DNA of 64,000 nt from Formicarius rufipectus (taxonomy: Eukaryota > Chordata > Aves > Passeriformes > Formicariidae): positions 1-64,000 of the forward strand of contig VXAU01003510.1 in the NCBI GenBank assembly GCA_013399695.1, in the 5' to 3' direction. Positions within the stretch are counted from its first letter, which is position 1. Every line of letters starts with the position of its first letter. The position numbers and the translations under genes were made by a program. Below the pieces are notes generated by a model. It was not told the origin of the DNA, ran no database searches, and saw only the letters and a program-made list of their open reading frames with translations. Shown here in pieces: positions 39,822-52,520 of this stretch.

Positions 39822-40163
39822 CACAGTATCACAAGAGTTCCAGAATATGTCAAATTGGAAGGGTGCCACAAGGATCATCCGATCCAACTCTTAGCCCTGC
39901 ACAGGACCATCCCCAAGAGTGACATCATGTGCCTGAGAATATCATCCAAACACTTCGTGTTGGCTGTGACCACTGCCCAGGGGACCCTGTTGCATGCCCC
40001 ACCATCCTCTGGGTGAAGAACCTTTTTCTAAAATCTAACCTAAACTTCCCCTGATACAATCACAGGCCATTCCCTCGGGTCCTGTCCCTGGTCACAACAG
40101 AGAAGAGATCAGTTCCTGCCTCTCTCTTTCCCTCCCAAAGAAGTTGTAGACTCTCTCTCTTAG
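39822..40163 (-). mobile_element. CR1 LINE, 5'-truncated 3' fragment
   Basis: On the + strand it opens with the CR1 3'-terminal pattern (ATCACAGTATCACAAGAG, then TTCCAGAAT). It continues through recognisable CR1 3' blocks in order: TTGGAAGGGTGCCACAAGGA, TCATCCGATCCAACTCTTA, CTGCCCAGGGGACCCTGTTG, GGTGAAGAACCTTTTTCTAA, AACCTAAACTTCCCCTG and a GGTCCTGTCCCTGGTCACAA-type block. It fades near 40163. The minus-strand frame over 40060-40251 ends in the CR1 open reading frame 2 type motif VVTRDRTRGNGL. This is a dead, 5'-truncated copy. Confidence 0.88.
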
Positions 40164-41379
40164 ATGACTGTGACAAACTGCATTGAAATCCTTTTTGAAC
40201 TTCTATTAAGTGGACAATTAAAAGAAAACAGTAAACTTTGTTTTCATCCAAAAAGTTTCAGATAGTATGTATTTATCGTAACATGGTCCATTGAATCTCA
40301 ATGTTTTTGCTGTTTGAGACCTGCAAACTTTAAAAAATGCCTTATATTAAAGTTGGTGTGCTTTACATGCCATAGTAATGCCAGAATTCATCCAAAAATT
40401 ATTCAAGTAATACATGAATACACTTCCTGGCTGAGACTACAGAAAAAGAGATCAGTTTCAATAGTTTTTCTCCCCAATAAGAAATCAGGCTTATAAAAGT
40501 AAGATGAAGAAATAAATAGAATGAGGAGAAAGAATGTGAAAGCAAGGAGAGGATAAATGAAAGGGAAATGGAGTAAACAAAAAGAGAAATGAATTATACC
40601 AAACCCCCAAAAAACACTCCTTCTTCTGAATGCCATCAGGAAAAATAAGACTTAATTTGATTAGTCTTATTTGCTATTACTTGAAATCTGAAGAGATGGA
40701 TGTTTTTGAAAAATATAATTAAGGTCTTGGAGAGGGAGGAAATCCTGGAAAACCTTCCAGATACACAGATGTTCCCCCCACCCTTAAATCCATAATAAAA
40801 ACTGTTTGTCTAAGATGATCTTAATTACAGCATTAATGCCTGCAACTGCCCTAAGCAGGCTCTTCCAGTGCTTCACCCCACTTGCCATAAAGCTTGGTGC
40901 AGTATCTAAACTGAATTTTCTTTGATATAGAAATCTCTTTATCACATAGTATGGATGCAGAGAATAGATTTCCTTTTCTTTGCAGCAGCACTTTTTGCAT
41001 CCTAGAGAACAGGAATAATTCTCTGCAGTGTTACTCTAGGCTAAACATTTGTGTTTCTCAAAAGTTTTCCTGATGTTTTCTTGTTGCTTTCTCATTGATA
41101 TATCTCTTATTTGCAATGTTATGCCCCGAAGTGAACTAGTCTGTCACAGGACTTAGGAAATGCTGAGTGGAGAGAAAAAATATTACTTCATGTGTTTGGC
41201 AGCATGAACTCCTCCTCACGTTTCCCAGAGACTCAAAATGCATATTATGTAACAGTATGTATTTTATTGTATTTGCATTTTCCACATCAAGCTATTGACT
41301 CTGATAGCCTGTTATCCCTTGTTCCTGATTGTCCTGATGATTCCTGTCCAAGTGCTCTTACTTTTATTGAGTGGTATCC
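40164..41379. other. Unannotated non-coding DNA
   Basis: No gene recognised and no clear repeat. Confidence 0.5.
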
Positions 41380-41830
41380 TTTTTTTTCTCGTCTCATACT
41401 TCCCCTTGTCAAAATCATTTTGAACTCATTCCTATCCTCCAGTATACTTACGGCTCTTTCTACCATCTGCAAATTCAATAAGAATATACTGTGTTCCATC
41501 AACCAGATTACTAACAGAAACAGTAACAGCACCAGACTTTGGCTAGATCCCTGCAGAATCCCAGTCAATATATTTTTCCATTTTGTCATGAACTATTACT
41601 AGCTGCTCTGAGAATGGTTTTTCTGCCAGCAACTATAGCTTAATGTACTGTGTTTATTTCATTCCACAAACATGTTTGAAACTCATCTTAAATAAAGCTG
41701 TGTGGAATCCGCTAGTTCTCTTCCCTTCAAGATATCTGTTGGAGAAAGATTTTTAATTGGTTTGAGACAATTTGTTCCTGACAAATTCATATACTCTTAT
41801 TTCTTGGTGTATGTGGGTAACTCTGTTAAC
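41380..41830 (-). mobile_element. Probable ancient CR1-type LINE fragment
   Basis: Read against CR1, several diverged blocks occur in the right order: ACCATCTGCAAATTCAATAA (41463), the ATTACTAACAGAAACAGTAA block (41507), GATCCCTGCAGAATCCCAGT (41546), ATTGGTTTGAGACAATTTG (41756) and TTCCTGACAAATTCATA (41775). These correspond to the reverse-transcriptase part of CR1 read on the minus strand. Divergence is high, which suggests an insertion from deep in amniote history. The + frame of 136 codons at 41192-41602 overlaps it and is not a gene. Confidence 0.6.
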
Positions 41831-44554
41831 CTGGGCAGCCTTAAATTTTGCCCTGAGGACAAGATGTTAATGAAATACTCAACCATGCTGGAAACAGAGT
41901 TCATCATTACTTATATTTCAAATTTCCTTTTTTTTTCTTACTAAATGTCCCATTGAACTTCTACTTCCATCTCAAGTAGTGCAAATGGAATTAATTTCCA
42001 AGCAAATAGAATTAATTGGAACACATCCTTCTTGTTCTAGTCTTTTTGGAAAACACAAAACTTCTTCCTTAGTAAATTGGCAAAACAAAGAAATGCAAAA
42101 TCTAAGTGTTCTGTAATGAATTAAGACCTTTGGAATCATGTAATATATTTACATTAACACAGGCCAAATAGAAAGATAATATACAGGATGTACATTTTCA
42201 TGCAACATTAATTTTGGAGGTGTCAATCCAGATGAGATGTTTTTGTAGATATGATTCACAGCCACCGTGACGACATTGTGTACTTTCACCTTAGTTGGTT
42301 CTATATTCTTCTAATGTGTGTATTATTGTAACCTTAAAAAATAAGAAAAGCTGCGATTTTTGAGTTGAGATCACTGCTATTGCAAGTCTTCATAAATATG
42401 TGAAAAATAATGAAGTGTTTGGAACTGCTGTTGTTAATTCAAATGATATTATGTTATGCTAGATCTTCTTTTCACTTCAGAAATAAGGGCCAAGCAAAAC
42501 AGATTATGCATTCTGAATGAAGAGGATATGATTTGACAGATGAGACATACAATGTTTGCACTCTGGAAAGATAAACAAGAAATTAATGTGGCTTTATCTA
42601 TTATACTTCAGGAAAACAAACATCAATTCCTAAGCACATAAAAGGGGTTTGTTTCAGAATGCTTGGAAACTTAGGAGCTCTTTTTTTTTCAATAGATTTT
42701 TGCAAAACATCAATCTATTAAGAAAGACAGAAATCACTAAATCAAGCCAGAGGGTTATCATAAACACATAACAACATACTAAGCCATATTCAGGTGAGAT
42801 TCTCTAAAGTTTGACAGTCAACACATGAAAATCAATGTGTACTTAAAAATACAGCATGCAAGCTAACAGAAGCGCTCTACAGAGAAGGCATATTACGGTA
42901 GTAATCAAGGAATCAATCTGACCGTGGTACAGAAGATTAACTGTATGTCTGTCAGGCAATAGTCCTCTTGTCCCTATGCAAATTATAGAAGTTAGAATTA
43001 AGCATGTAGGAAATAAATGAATGTTGTGGGTCACTAACTGCAGATTTTTCTTTTGTCTGCTGAATGTCTTCATTCCTGTGCATCCCTAATGCCTCAGGGA
43101 GTAAGTGATCCTGTGCTGCAGTAGAGTTGTTTCAGTGTTTCAGTTGCTCACACCTAGTTGTAACAAGAAGCTGCTGTTCCCCAGTTTGTGTTTACTGATA
43201 AATATCCCCTCAGCATTTAAATACCCTTAACAGAAGAGGACATAAAGGGTATAAAGTAAACCTGGGGTGTTATATCAGCAGTCTGAGAAGGGAGAGAGAG
43301 AATTTCAGAAGAAAATCCTAGTACCTTTTGCAACATTCTAAAACGACCTTTTGATGAAGATTTTCCTAGAATTAGATTATTTAGAGAGCTCATCTAGCAA
43401 ATGCCAAGTAAACACTCTAAAAAGGCATATTCAGAACAAAATGATGTTATATTTAGACTGAAGTTTATATAAGCAGTTTAGTCATTAATAAAACAAAGAA
43501 AAAAAGGTTGAACAACATAACTAATTCCTTGTACAATGTATTTAAACTGATTAAATTCAGCTCATTTAAAAGACTTATTTCAAAGTCAGAAATTACATCA
43601 TAAGCACTTTACTGAGATGGAGAGATATTTTTATTCCGTACTGGGGGTGCAGAAGAGAAGCTAAAGCCTTCACTAACCTTTTGAAGGAAGTCTGTCACAC
43701 ATTAAGGACACTGACTCAGCACACTTATCTCCATCTGCATGAGAAACTCTCCACCTCCCAGCATTCTCTTACCATATAAACAGGTTAAAAGAGTCATACT
43801 TAACTCAGAAAAATTTTTTATCCAGAAAGAAAAGAAGGTATAATATGGGAAATGGATCATTCTTTGCATTGACATCCACTAGCCAAATACCTTATTCATT
43901 CAAAACGCAGAAATCCAACTGTTGGTGTCTAGGGCAAGAGCCCTGAGATAACTGAAGAATGTGGGTTTTCCATCTTGATACTGAAATTATTGTTGTTTTC
44001 ATTCCAGTAGTCCAGGCAATTTCAGACTTAATAAGTTTCTTTTCCTCATTTTCTTTAAAACATTTTCTCATTTTACAGTTTCCTTGCTTTCTGTGTTTGC
44101 TTTACCTTCCACACTTACTAAAGCAGTGAATACTGTACATGAAAAATTAAATGAATTTTTCGAACTAGTAAGCATTGCAGAGGAGTTGAAAGAGTGTCTT
44201 CTTTTTATAGTAAAGAAACTAAGGGATCTGTCTCAAACCAAAACGATCAGTTTATAAATGTTTATAATGATCCACATATAGAAAAATGACACTCCATAGA
44301 ATGACAAAATGATAGGTTTTCAGATGAACTATTATCACTCAAGATATCTTGTAATTTTTTGTGGATAAATTTTTCAAGTCACAGACTGCTAAAACATCAT
44401 CTGAATGCTCACAGCCATCATAGAGTCAAAATGAATGTTAGAAAGTACCAGGCAACTAAATAGGAAGCATCTCTACAGGGACTATTTAAACCCATATTGT
44501 CCCTGTGCTTTGAATTGTATGTGCAGCTGCCAATTCCAGCTGAAGAATTGGATG
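41831..44554. other. Unannotated AT-rich non-coding DNA
   Basis: No gene or recognised repeat. Open frames are short on both strands. Confidence 0.5.
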
Positions 44555-44800
44555 AGGTGGAGGTGATCAGGGGAATGGAATAGCTTCCTTACAAGAAAAA
44601 ATATGCTACTCTGCAACCTGGAAAAAGCAGTAAATCATGTAGTTATGGTGCATGGATATTAAACATGGATAACACAGAAAAGGTCATCAGTGAAATTCTG
44701 TTCACTGCTTCTTATAATATAAAATGTGGAAACATAACTAAAGTGATCAAGTTCTGGGAGAAATGCTGTCACAAGCAATACCCAATACTGGCACTTGCAC
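44555..44800 (+). mobile_element. Probable ancient CR1-type LINE fragment
   Basis: Several diverged blocks resemble the region near the end of the CR1 reverse-transcriptase frame: GGAATAGCTTCCTTACAAG (44577), CAACCTGGAAAAAGCAG (44616) and the ACTGCTTCTTATAATATAAA block (44704). The order fits + orientation. A faint further match near 45480-45540 (TTTGCTAATGATATGAAAAA) may belong to the same or another copy. The resemblance is from memory of reptile and bird CR1 sequences. Confidence 0.5.
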
Positions 44801-47800
44801 AATATCAAAATGGTTTACTGTGAAATTTCATGCTGCAGAAGTTTGTTAAATTCAAAAAAGTAGGGTCAGTCCATCTCTGATACAGGAACTAAATGAACCA
44901 TATATTAATTCAAGCATGAAGCCAGAGGTGGAGAGGGTAGAGGATAGGGAATGTATTTGGTAAATCATATTGAAATTTTTCCACTTTTTGACTATTATTA
45001 GAAGTGGATTTTAGTATACATAGTATTTTTCCATAGCTCAAAATGCTTCTTATTCACTTTAGTATGTTCCTTTTCTTTTTCTTTCTGCCTTTTTTTTTTT
45101 CCCTGTGTCAATGAGCCAGCTTCACAACTTGCTGAAGGTAAGCACAACTAGTTTCATTATGAAACAGTTTTGCTATATTAAAAAGCTTTTTACACATATC
45201 AAGGAAGTTTTACTCCTAAAACTTAATTGTTTCTTAAAATAGAATTACAAAATCATTAGATGAAACAAAACACAACATGTGAAATACTTTAATAAAGCAC
45301 TTGATGAAGTGAATAATGAAATCTAACCTGGAGAACAAATTCAAATCACTTTTGATACACAGAAACAGTATTAGATTGATTAAAAGCTGCACAGAAGATC
45401 ATAAACAAAGTGCAATGTTGAAGATTAAAACATCTAGTAAGGAAATAATGCCTCACATTAGGTTAAGTCTCTCTTAGTGTCTTTGCTAATGATATGAAAA
45501 AAGAAATAAACAGTTTGTTGATGGTAGTCAAGTTCTGGAATAGAATTATGAGCACAGTAAGGAAAAGAAACAGAGGAAGGAAACAGAAATATAGAAAACA
45601 AGGTAATCTATTTTAGAATCAGGCAACTTGGAACATATGTGAAGATCATAGAAGACAGGTTGTGAAATACTTATAGAGATGTCAATACTAACCCCCCAGA
45701 ACTGTCTAAAATAGTCCATTAGTCCAACAGACAGACCAGGGCACTGAATTTTGTTCAGTATTCCAGAATTATGGAGAAGAAGATTCTATATTACTCTGTT
45801 CAATTATTCCAGAAGCTTGAAAAAGCATCCATGTTAATTTGACTGACAGTGAAGAGAGTAAAGAATGCTAAATAGGATTGTAAACAGGTTCCTCTACACT
45901 TGTAATACATGTGCTCCTGACAAATCAGGAATGCTGATGAGTTTCTTGTGCACCACTTGTGAGACAGAGGTCATACTCCTCTGCAAAGAATGGGTGCTTC
46001 TTTGTCAACCTTAACTTAAAAAGCGAAACAGGTGCTTTAAAACTATGCAATACATACTCACTTTAGTATATTTCCTCAAGGCACAATCTGACAATCAGTA
46101 ACATTAATGGGTTTCCATTAGAAACTAGATAGCTGATAAAGTCCCATTAAAACAAAGACTTCGGACTACTCATAGAGACCTGTGTCATGCATGAGACTTG
46201 AAAATATTTGCATTGTTTGATATCTGCATGAATTGGAAAAGTATTATTCTACCCTACATGGACTATTAGAATGGGAACTGTATGTTATGTACACACAATG
46301 AACTCTGCAGGCAGGGGAATGGTGAAGATGAACACTGAAAGAGAAGAACACCATCCCTTATCAGTTCAAAGCTGGACAGATCAGTGATCCTGGATAGTGT
46401 GTTCTCCACAGAGACTTTCTTCAGGATACAGAACATTCTGTACCGTAACAAGAAAGTTTTTACTTCAGAGGACCAGGTAGCACAGCAGGCAAAGAATCTC
46501 ATTTTTAACATAATAGTGGATTGCATTATCATACAAATAGTTATAACATCATGCCATATTTCAGTTGCCTCATCTTCAGTGTTGCTTCCTGGCCTTCCTT
46601 CCCTGCCCCATTTTTCTTCACTGTGATCTTTTTTTGGTTTTGGTCTGTTTCTTTTCCATTTCACATTCTTTCACTTTTGGTACTACTGTACATATATGTT
46701 CATTTGCTACCTTTTTTTCATGCTTATAAAAGTAGGTAAGGTGAAAAAACTATTAACATAAAGGAGGGGATAACACCCCCCACACACACACTATGTGTCA
46801 GCTAGTTGCTTGTCCTTTTAAACTCATAAATTTGGGAAACGTAGCCAAGAAACTACAGTATTTTTCATTTATCTTTAACTTCTTTCCTTCCAAGAGATAA
46901 CTTCTGAATCAGTTCTTCTGAGAATGCCATACAGTTACAGATGTTTTCCCCTCATGATATCATCCTAAATGTTACACATTTTTTCATCTCTTTGGAACAG
47001 TCTGTGTAATATTCCCTGAGAAATCCAATGATTCAAGTGGTATAGCTAAAACCAGGACTTTTTAATAGATTTAATCAGATTCAAATAAGAGACAATTTGC
47101 ATAATATAGCATGTAGAATACTTAGAGAAGTTTAAATCAGAAAAAGTCAGACACATTACATCATCATGTGATTTTGGGCTCCTTTTCATCTCTTCTACAC
47201 TTTTGTCTAGCTTGTCAGTTAGAGAAATAATCTTCTTGCTTTCAAACAGCTAGAATATTATTTTCCTCTCCTCTGACTCAAATCTTGTAAAATCTTTGGT
47301 TTAGCAAGCTCATTTTTAAACACCAGCAACCTGTTCTGCTCAAACAAGGCCTAATTATTACCCACCATTACTCATTATGACTCTTACATTGCTTGTTCTT
47401 ACCCTGATAGTCTGCATAAAAAAAATAAATTAAAAAAAATTGTCCATTTTCTTATTTCATCTTCATATTTTAACATTTCAGTCAGGAATCCCTCTCTTCA
47501 ATATCATTTGCCCTTGGTGCTGGCCTTAATGACCATGATTTTGCATGCTAATTGTCTTGGCAGGAGGTTACCATGTTTTGCATGTTAATTGTCTTGGCTT
47601 TTAAGGATGCAGAGTTTATGCAATTATGATAATTTATTCTTGGCTTTAATTCTTGTCTGTCACATATGACTCACGAATGAATTAACTCTTCTGTCACACT
47701 TCTTCCTTTTCTGTCAGGGAGTGACACAGAGAGGGAAAGGCTTTAGAAGACATGAGCTGGGAAGCAGAGAATATTTGATAAACTCTGACCTCCTGGAAGA

Positions 47801-48108
47801 AGTAAAGTTCCATTAAACTACTTAACTCATCAGTTTTTGTCTTGCACTATTGCTAGATTAGACTACCAAATAAATTTTGTAATGATAAGTTTTTGTCCTG
47901 ATTTGGTAATATTGATGACATTTGATCAGTCAAGAGCATTTTCCTTTACAATTCTTAAGCCAAATAGAGAACTTTATTGACAAATAAGTGTATTCAATAT
48001 TTTATTTTCAATACACATACTAATGTGACAATGCAGCACTTTTCAGTGATTTTCTTGATCAAAAATGTGGGCATTTACTTTCTGTAATTTTTCCCAAATA
48101 ATATTAAT
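44801..48108. other. Unannotated AT-rich non-coding DNA
   Basis: No gene recognised. It includes a possible weak CR1 trace near 45480-45540, a short CA run near 46780-46790 and a 38-bp-offset direct duplication at 47533-47598. Confidence 0.45.
47533..47598. repeat. Direct duplication, about 28 bp, offset 38 bp
   Basis: CCATGATTTTGCATGCTAAT plus TGTCTTGGC at 47533-47561 recurs almost exactly at 47571-47598 (one base deleted, one substituted). Nine bases lie between the copies. This is a small local duplication. Confidence 0.85.
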
Positions 48109-48155
48109 AATCACAGAATATGCTGAGTTGAAAGGGACCCACAAGAATCATCAAC
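48109..48155 (-). mobile_element. Orphan SINE/CR1 3' tail
   Basis: AATCACAGAATATGCTGAGT and the following AAAGGGACCCACAAGAATCA TCAA are the reverse complement of the tail seen at the ends of the SINEs at 34193 and 23009. Only the last 45 or so bases are present, so it is a severely 5'-truncated SINE or CR1 insertion. Confidence 0.75.
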
Positions 48156-48424
48156 TGCAAAAGTAGCATATCTTATACATTAGAATGTTTGGTATGAAAA
48201 GGTGGAAAGTAAATGCTCACATAGTTAATGAAGAATGAGGGGTTATATGTATCTGCTATTGTTGTGATATCAGCAATGGAGATTAGAAGAAAGTTCTCTT
48301 ATCTTTGGTAACTAATAATACATTGTATAAAAACATGGCTGCTGAAGCCATGTCAGAGGTCTCCAGACAGACACACTGTGGTGGTTTGCTTGTGGAACTT
48401 TGCTACTTCCAGGAAGTCAGAGTT
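48156..48424. other. Unannotated non-coding DNA
   Basis: A short unique interval between two minus-strand LINE-type elements; no gene seen. Confidence 0.5.
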
Positions 48425-48922
48425 TACCACAACTATGCCCTCTTGTCTTACTGTGAGTTGCCTGGGAGAAGAGATCAATACCCATCTGGCTACAACCTCC
48501 TTTCAGATAAGGTCTCCCCTGAGCCTCCTCCAGACTAAACAACCCCACCTCCCTCAGCTGCTCCTCACGGGGGTTGTTCTCCAGTCCCTTCACCATGCTT
48601 GTTGTCCTTCTTTGGATACACTAGCACCAAAAAATCCTTCCTAAACTGAGGGGCCCAGAACCAGACATGGTACTTGAGATGTGGTCTAACTAGTGCCGAA
48701 TACAGGAGAAGAATCACTTTGCTGGTCCTGCTGGCCACACTATTCCTGATACAGGCCAGGAGGACACTGGCCTTCTTGGCCACCTGGGCACATTGCTGGC
48801 TTATGTTCAGTTTCCTATCAATCAGAACCCTCAGGGCCCTTTCTGCTGGGCCACTCTCCAGCCACCCTGTGCCCAACCTGTAGTGCTCCATGAGCTTGTT
48901 GCGGCCAAAGTGCAGGACCCAG

Positions 48923-49394
48923 TGTGGGAGAACAGCCAAGCTATGAGAATTGGAAGAAACAAATGAGGACCAGGACAACAGAGGCCTGAACCTTGTTGAA
49001 TTGCAGACCTTTTAGAAATTGCGTTCTATGTACGAGCTCTCCTTTAATATGTACCCATAAAGTGAAACTGTTACAAGTTATGTCACCTAAGCTGGACCGC
49101 CCAGCTAGCCCCACCTCTGTTCTAACTCCAATGTTTGTATCCCTTGTCATCTCCCAGTCCCTGGGGGCCTGTCAGTCTGTGACCCTTCCCTTCTCCCATT
49201 GGCTAACCAGGTTCCCTCACCATCCCCACCCCCTGAGATCTATATAACCAGCTTGCTACTTTGAATAAACTGCCTTCATCACTCGGACTCAGAGGACCCA
49301 TGTGTGATCTGTACATCTTTGGCACAGGGGTTTTCCAACACAGGCTTCAGTCCAGAGGAGTGGGGAGCCGGTCCCCACGGTCAAACCCCTGTCA
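48923..49394 (+). mobile_element. Solo LTR nested in CR1, 6-bp TSD
   Basis: A 472-bp LTR starting TGTGGGAGAACAGCC and ending CCCCTGTCA. A perfect 6-bp duplication ACCCAG flanks it (48917-48922 and 49395-49400). Removing the LTR and one copy of ACCCAG restores the uninterrupted CR1 text GCAGGACCCAGCACTTGACC, which proves the boundaries. Promoter parts are well kept: an inverted CCAAT box (CCCATTGGCTAACC, near 49196), TATATAA at 49241 and AATAAA at 49264. Six-base duplications fit beta- or alpha-retrovirus-like (ERVK-type) integration, distinct from the 5-bp ERVL-type LTRs nearby. No internal retroviral genes remain. Confidence 0.93.
49241..49247 (+). promoter_or_regulatory. LTR TATA box
   Basis: TATATAA about 40 bp downstream of an inverted CCAAT box and 23 bp upstream of AATAAA within the LTR at 48923. 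This is standard retroviral U3/R spacing. Confidence 0.75.
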
Positions 49395-50025
49395 ACCCAG
49401 CACTTGACCTCGTTGAACCTCATCCCATTGGATTCAGACCATCCCTCCAGACTGTCCAGGTTCCTCTGCAGAGCCCTCCTATCCTCCAGCACATTAACAC
49501 TCTCTCCCAGCTTGGTGTCATCTGCAAATTTGTTATACTGATAGACTTGATTCCATCATCCAGACCATCAGCAAAGATATTAAACAGGACTTCGCCCAGC
49601 ACTGATCCCTGGGGGACAGCACTAGTGACTGGTCACCAGATGGATGCAGCACTGTGAACTACCACTCTCTGAGCCCATCCAGCCAGTTCTTAACCCAGCA
49701 CAGAGTGCATCTGTCCAGGCCTTGGGTTGCCAGCTTTTCCGGGAGTGTGTTATGGGAGATGGTGTCAAAGGCTTTGCTGAAATCCAGGTAGACTACAGCC
49801 ACAGCCTTCCCCTCATCTACCAGGTGGGTGACCTAGCCATAAAAGAAGATCAGGTTGGTCAGGCAGGACCTGCCTCTCCTAAATCCTTGGCTGGGTCTGA
49901 TCCTTTGTCTGTCCTATATGGGCTGTGTGATTGCACTCAAGATGATTGCTCCATAACCTTGCCAGGCTCTGAGGTCAGGCTTACCAGCCTGTTGTTTCCC
50001 AGATCTTCCTTCTGGCCCATCTAAT

Positions 50026-52520
50026 GGATTATTGCTAATGGAAGAGAACCGCACATTCAGGCATTTTCTTCTCTCTCGTTTTCACCTGAAAAAAGCGAGA
50101 CACAAGATTCAGTGACCAACTCCTTGTCCAATACTGCCATACTACAATTTTCACCAAATCTTCAAGAATTCCCACGTCTTTGTTCAATATGGAAACATAC
50201 AGACTTATTTAAAGTCTTATATGTTAAAACACACAAGACTTTATATTTTAGAGAATTTATCAGAAGTGTTTCTCAGCCAGAATGTTAGAAAAATATATGA
50301 ATTACTTTTAAAAATCAGTGGCCTTAAGTGAATGCATATTATAAATTTTGCAGTACATATTGTACTCTAACATAGTTATTACCTGGTTGTAATATTTATT
50401 TATGACTGGAATATTTATCACAGCTATAGTTTCAATAAATAAAAAAAAAAAACAACAGAGAGTGTTGATCGTATGATAGAACCATGGACAGATTTATGTT
50501 TATATATGTGGCAAAACATTACTGTTAAATCACATTTCAAAGCTTGTATTTGCATTTATTTTTTTCAATTACATGTACACAGCATTCATTTTTTAATGCA
50601 CTACCCAAATTTACTATCCAGCAGTGAAATGAGACACATGCATTTTCATGTTTTAGATGCCTCTGAAAAACAGCTGATGTGAAGAGAATGCATAGGAAAG
50701 AGCATCTGTGGACACTGTCAATGTTAAAAACAAATTGAAACAGAGAGTTTTATCAATACATAAATAATAACTATAACTAAATAAAATGAAACTATGCTTG
50801 CTGGCATAAAATACATAGATTTAATGAATATGTCTATCATGGTGGTATCTCAAAAGAGATAGTGGGAAAACAGATTATCCTGTTTTCCTGAGCATGGGAT
50901 GTGTTGCAAACAGATTGTGAAAGGTAGTACATATTCATTTAGTGAATTCATAGTGCTCATATGTGTCAGAGTTTTTAAATTTATCTAATAGAGAACCCAA
51001 AGGAAATTAAATTTCCTCACAGATAATTGCAGCTATATAGTTGAACTCCTATACTCACACACAGAAGCAGAATGTGTTGTCCAACCCTCTAATTTGTCTA
51101 GGTCTCTCTGCTGGGCCTCTGCCTTCGAGGGAATCATTGCAAACCTGGGACCAAAAAAAGCACCACAAATGCTGTCTGTGGTCTGATTCCACTTCCAGTG
51201 ACATTGCTAACAAAACTTTCATTGATATTAAGAAAAGTAGAATTTGGTCCTCTCACAAGGAGGGATTCACTAGAATTGCTCGAGAGGAATGCTTGTCTGA
51301 AATTCACTAGTGTGAACTGATCCTGAATAAGGTAAAGGTATTATTTAAGACAAGTCTTCAAAGATTATTGTTTTGCTTTTATAGGGACACATTTCATTCC
51401 TTATGTTTGTTATTAAACATCTTATGGTTTCAATTATTTCAGTCTAGATTCTGATTTATTTAACTACACAGTAACTGCACTTCATTTGTTTTCTCGAAAT
51501 TCTGATCTGCTCGAATATGACCACAGACTAGACCTGTTTGTATTTACCAGATTGTCTGTGGCAGGCGAGAGACTCTGAGATTTATTATTTTTACCATGAG
51601 GGATTGGATAACAAAATTTTAGTAATTTGAAAACAGGTTAAAAAAATAATAAAGATCACACTAATATCTGACAGGATATTACTGAACATGCAGCTTAAAG
51701 AGAATGTCAGAGGTTCTAACACAAATAAGTGTTATCTGGCCAGGAAACTCAACTATTGCTGCTTACTGTATCTGATGTAACATAGTACTGAATTATAGTG
51801 CTGACAAAAAGACTATGCTTTTTATTTAAACTGGACAACCTCTATAAATATACTGTTCTATAGTGTGTTGCATAGTCAATAAGAATTAGTCAATAAAATG
51901 CCAAATGTTTATGTAGAATCCTACAACTGCCTTCTCTTACAGAGGAATATAATTCAATGTTCCAGTATTCCGAAGAAATTACTGAATTTATCAATGCTTT
52001 TGTTTTTTCATTCTTCTGTTTAAAGGTAGAAATATCTCTTTATCCTCCCCATCTATTTAATAATTTTACAAATCTTTTCTACATTGTTGATCTGCTCCTC
52101 TCATATTTTTTTTCTGTTTGTTTTTATTCTACAGATATTCTTTCCCCACTACTACATTGCCTTTGCTGGATATTTTCCCCTACAGCTTTATCATTTTATT
52201 TTTATTCTTTCTCACTTGTCCTGTTTTATAGTTTTGGAAATTGCCATTAATGAATATTAACAAGTATGGCAGAGCAGAACTGCCACATCAATTATTAATT
52301 TCTTGATAATGCCCTCAGTTCTGCAAAAATTTCTGTAGCACAGTTAATTAAGAGCCCATAATCACTAGAAATTTCCTTCCATTCTATTGACTTCTGCCTG
52401 ATAAGAATATGAAATGCTCAGGGATTATAGGTACCTACAGGAGCAACAGAGACAGTAGGATTTAAAAAGGTAATTTCACTGGTTTTGCTTGTGGAGCTGT
52501 TTAGTGGGGGATGTTTATCT
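50026..52520. other. Unannotated AT-rich non-coding DNA
   Basis: No gene recognised. A poly-A patch lies near 50440-50455. Frames are short. Confidence 0.5.

Larger units (their letters stand above)
48425..50025 (-). pseudogene. CR1 LINE reverse-transcriptase remnant, split by an LTR
   Basis: A 5'-truncated CR1 non-LTR retrotransposon in minus orientation, interrupted at 48923-49394 by a solo LTR. Minus-strand translation gives CR1 ORF2 blocks: RALRVLIDRKLNISQQCAQV, AKKASVLLACIRNSVASR and ILLLYSALVRPHLKY, the conserved C-terminal part of the polymerase. Upstream in the element, the complement of 49502-49532 encodes the catalytic FADDTKLG block, and LFNIFADGLDDGI precedes it in a disrupted frame. 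Frameshifts, stops and the LTR leave no intact reading frame. The endonuclease part and the 5' end are absent, as usual for CR1. In life the protein would nick DNA and reverse-transcribe its own RNA at the nick. Confidence 0.93.

Noticed and set aside
41192..41602. 136-codon + frame and opposed 100-codon frame
   Set aside because: They overlap an ancient minus-strand CR1 fragment and are not in the LINE reading frame.
48565..48978. Minus-strand 137-codon frame as a host gene
   Set aside because: The residues are CR1 reverse-transcriptase C-terminal blocks; the start of the frame lies inside the nested LTR.
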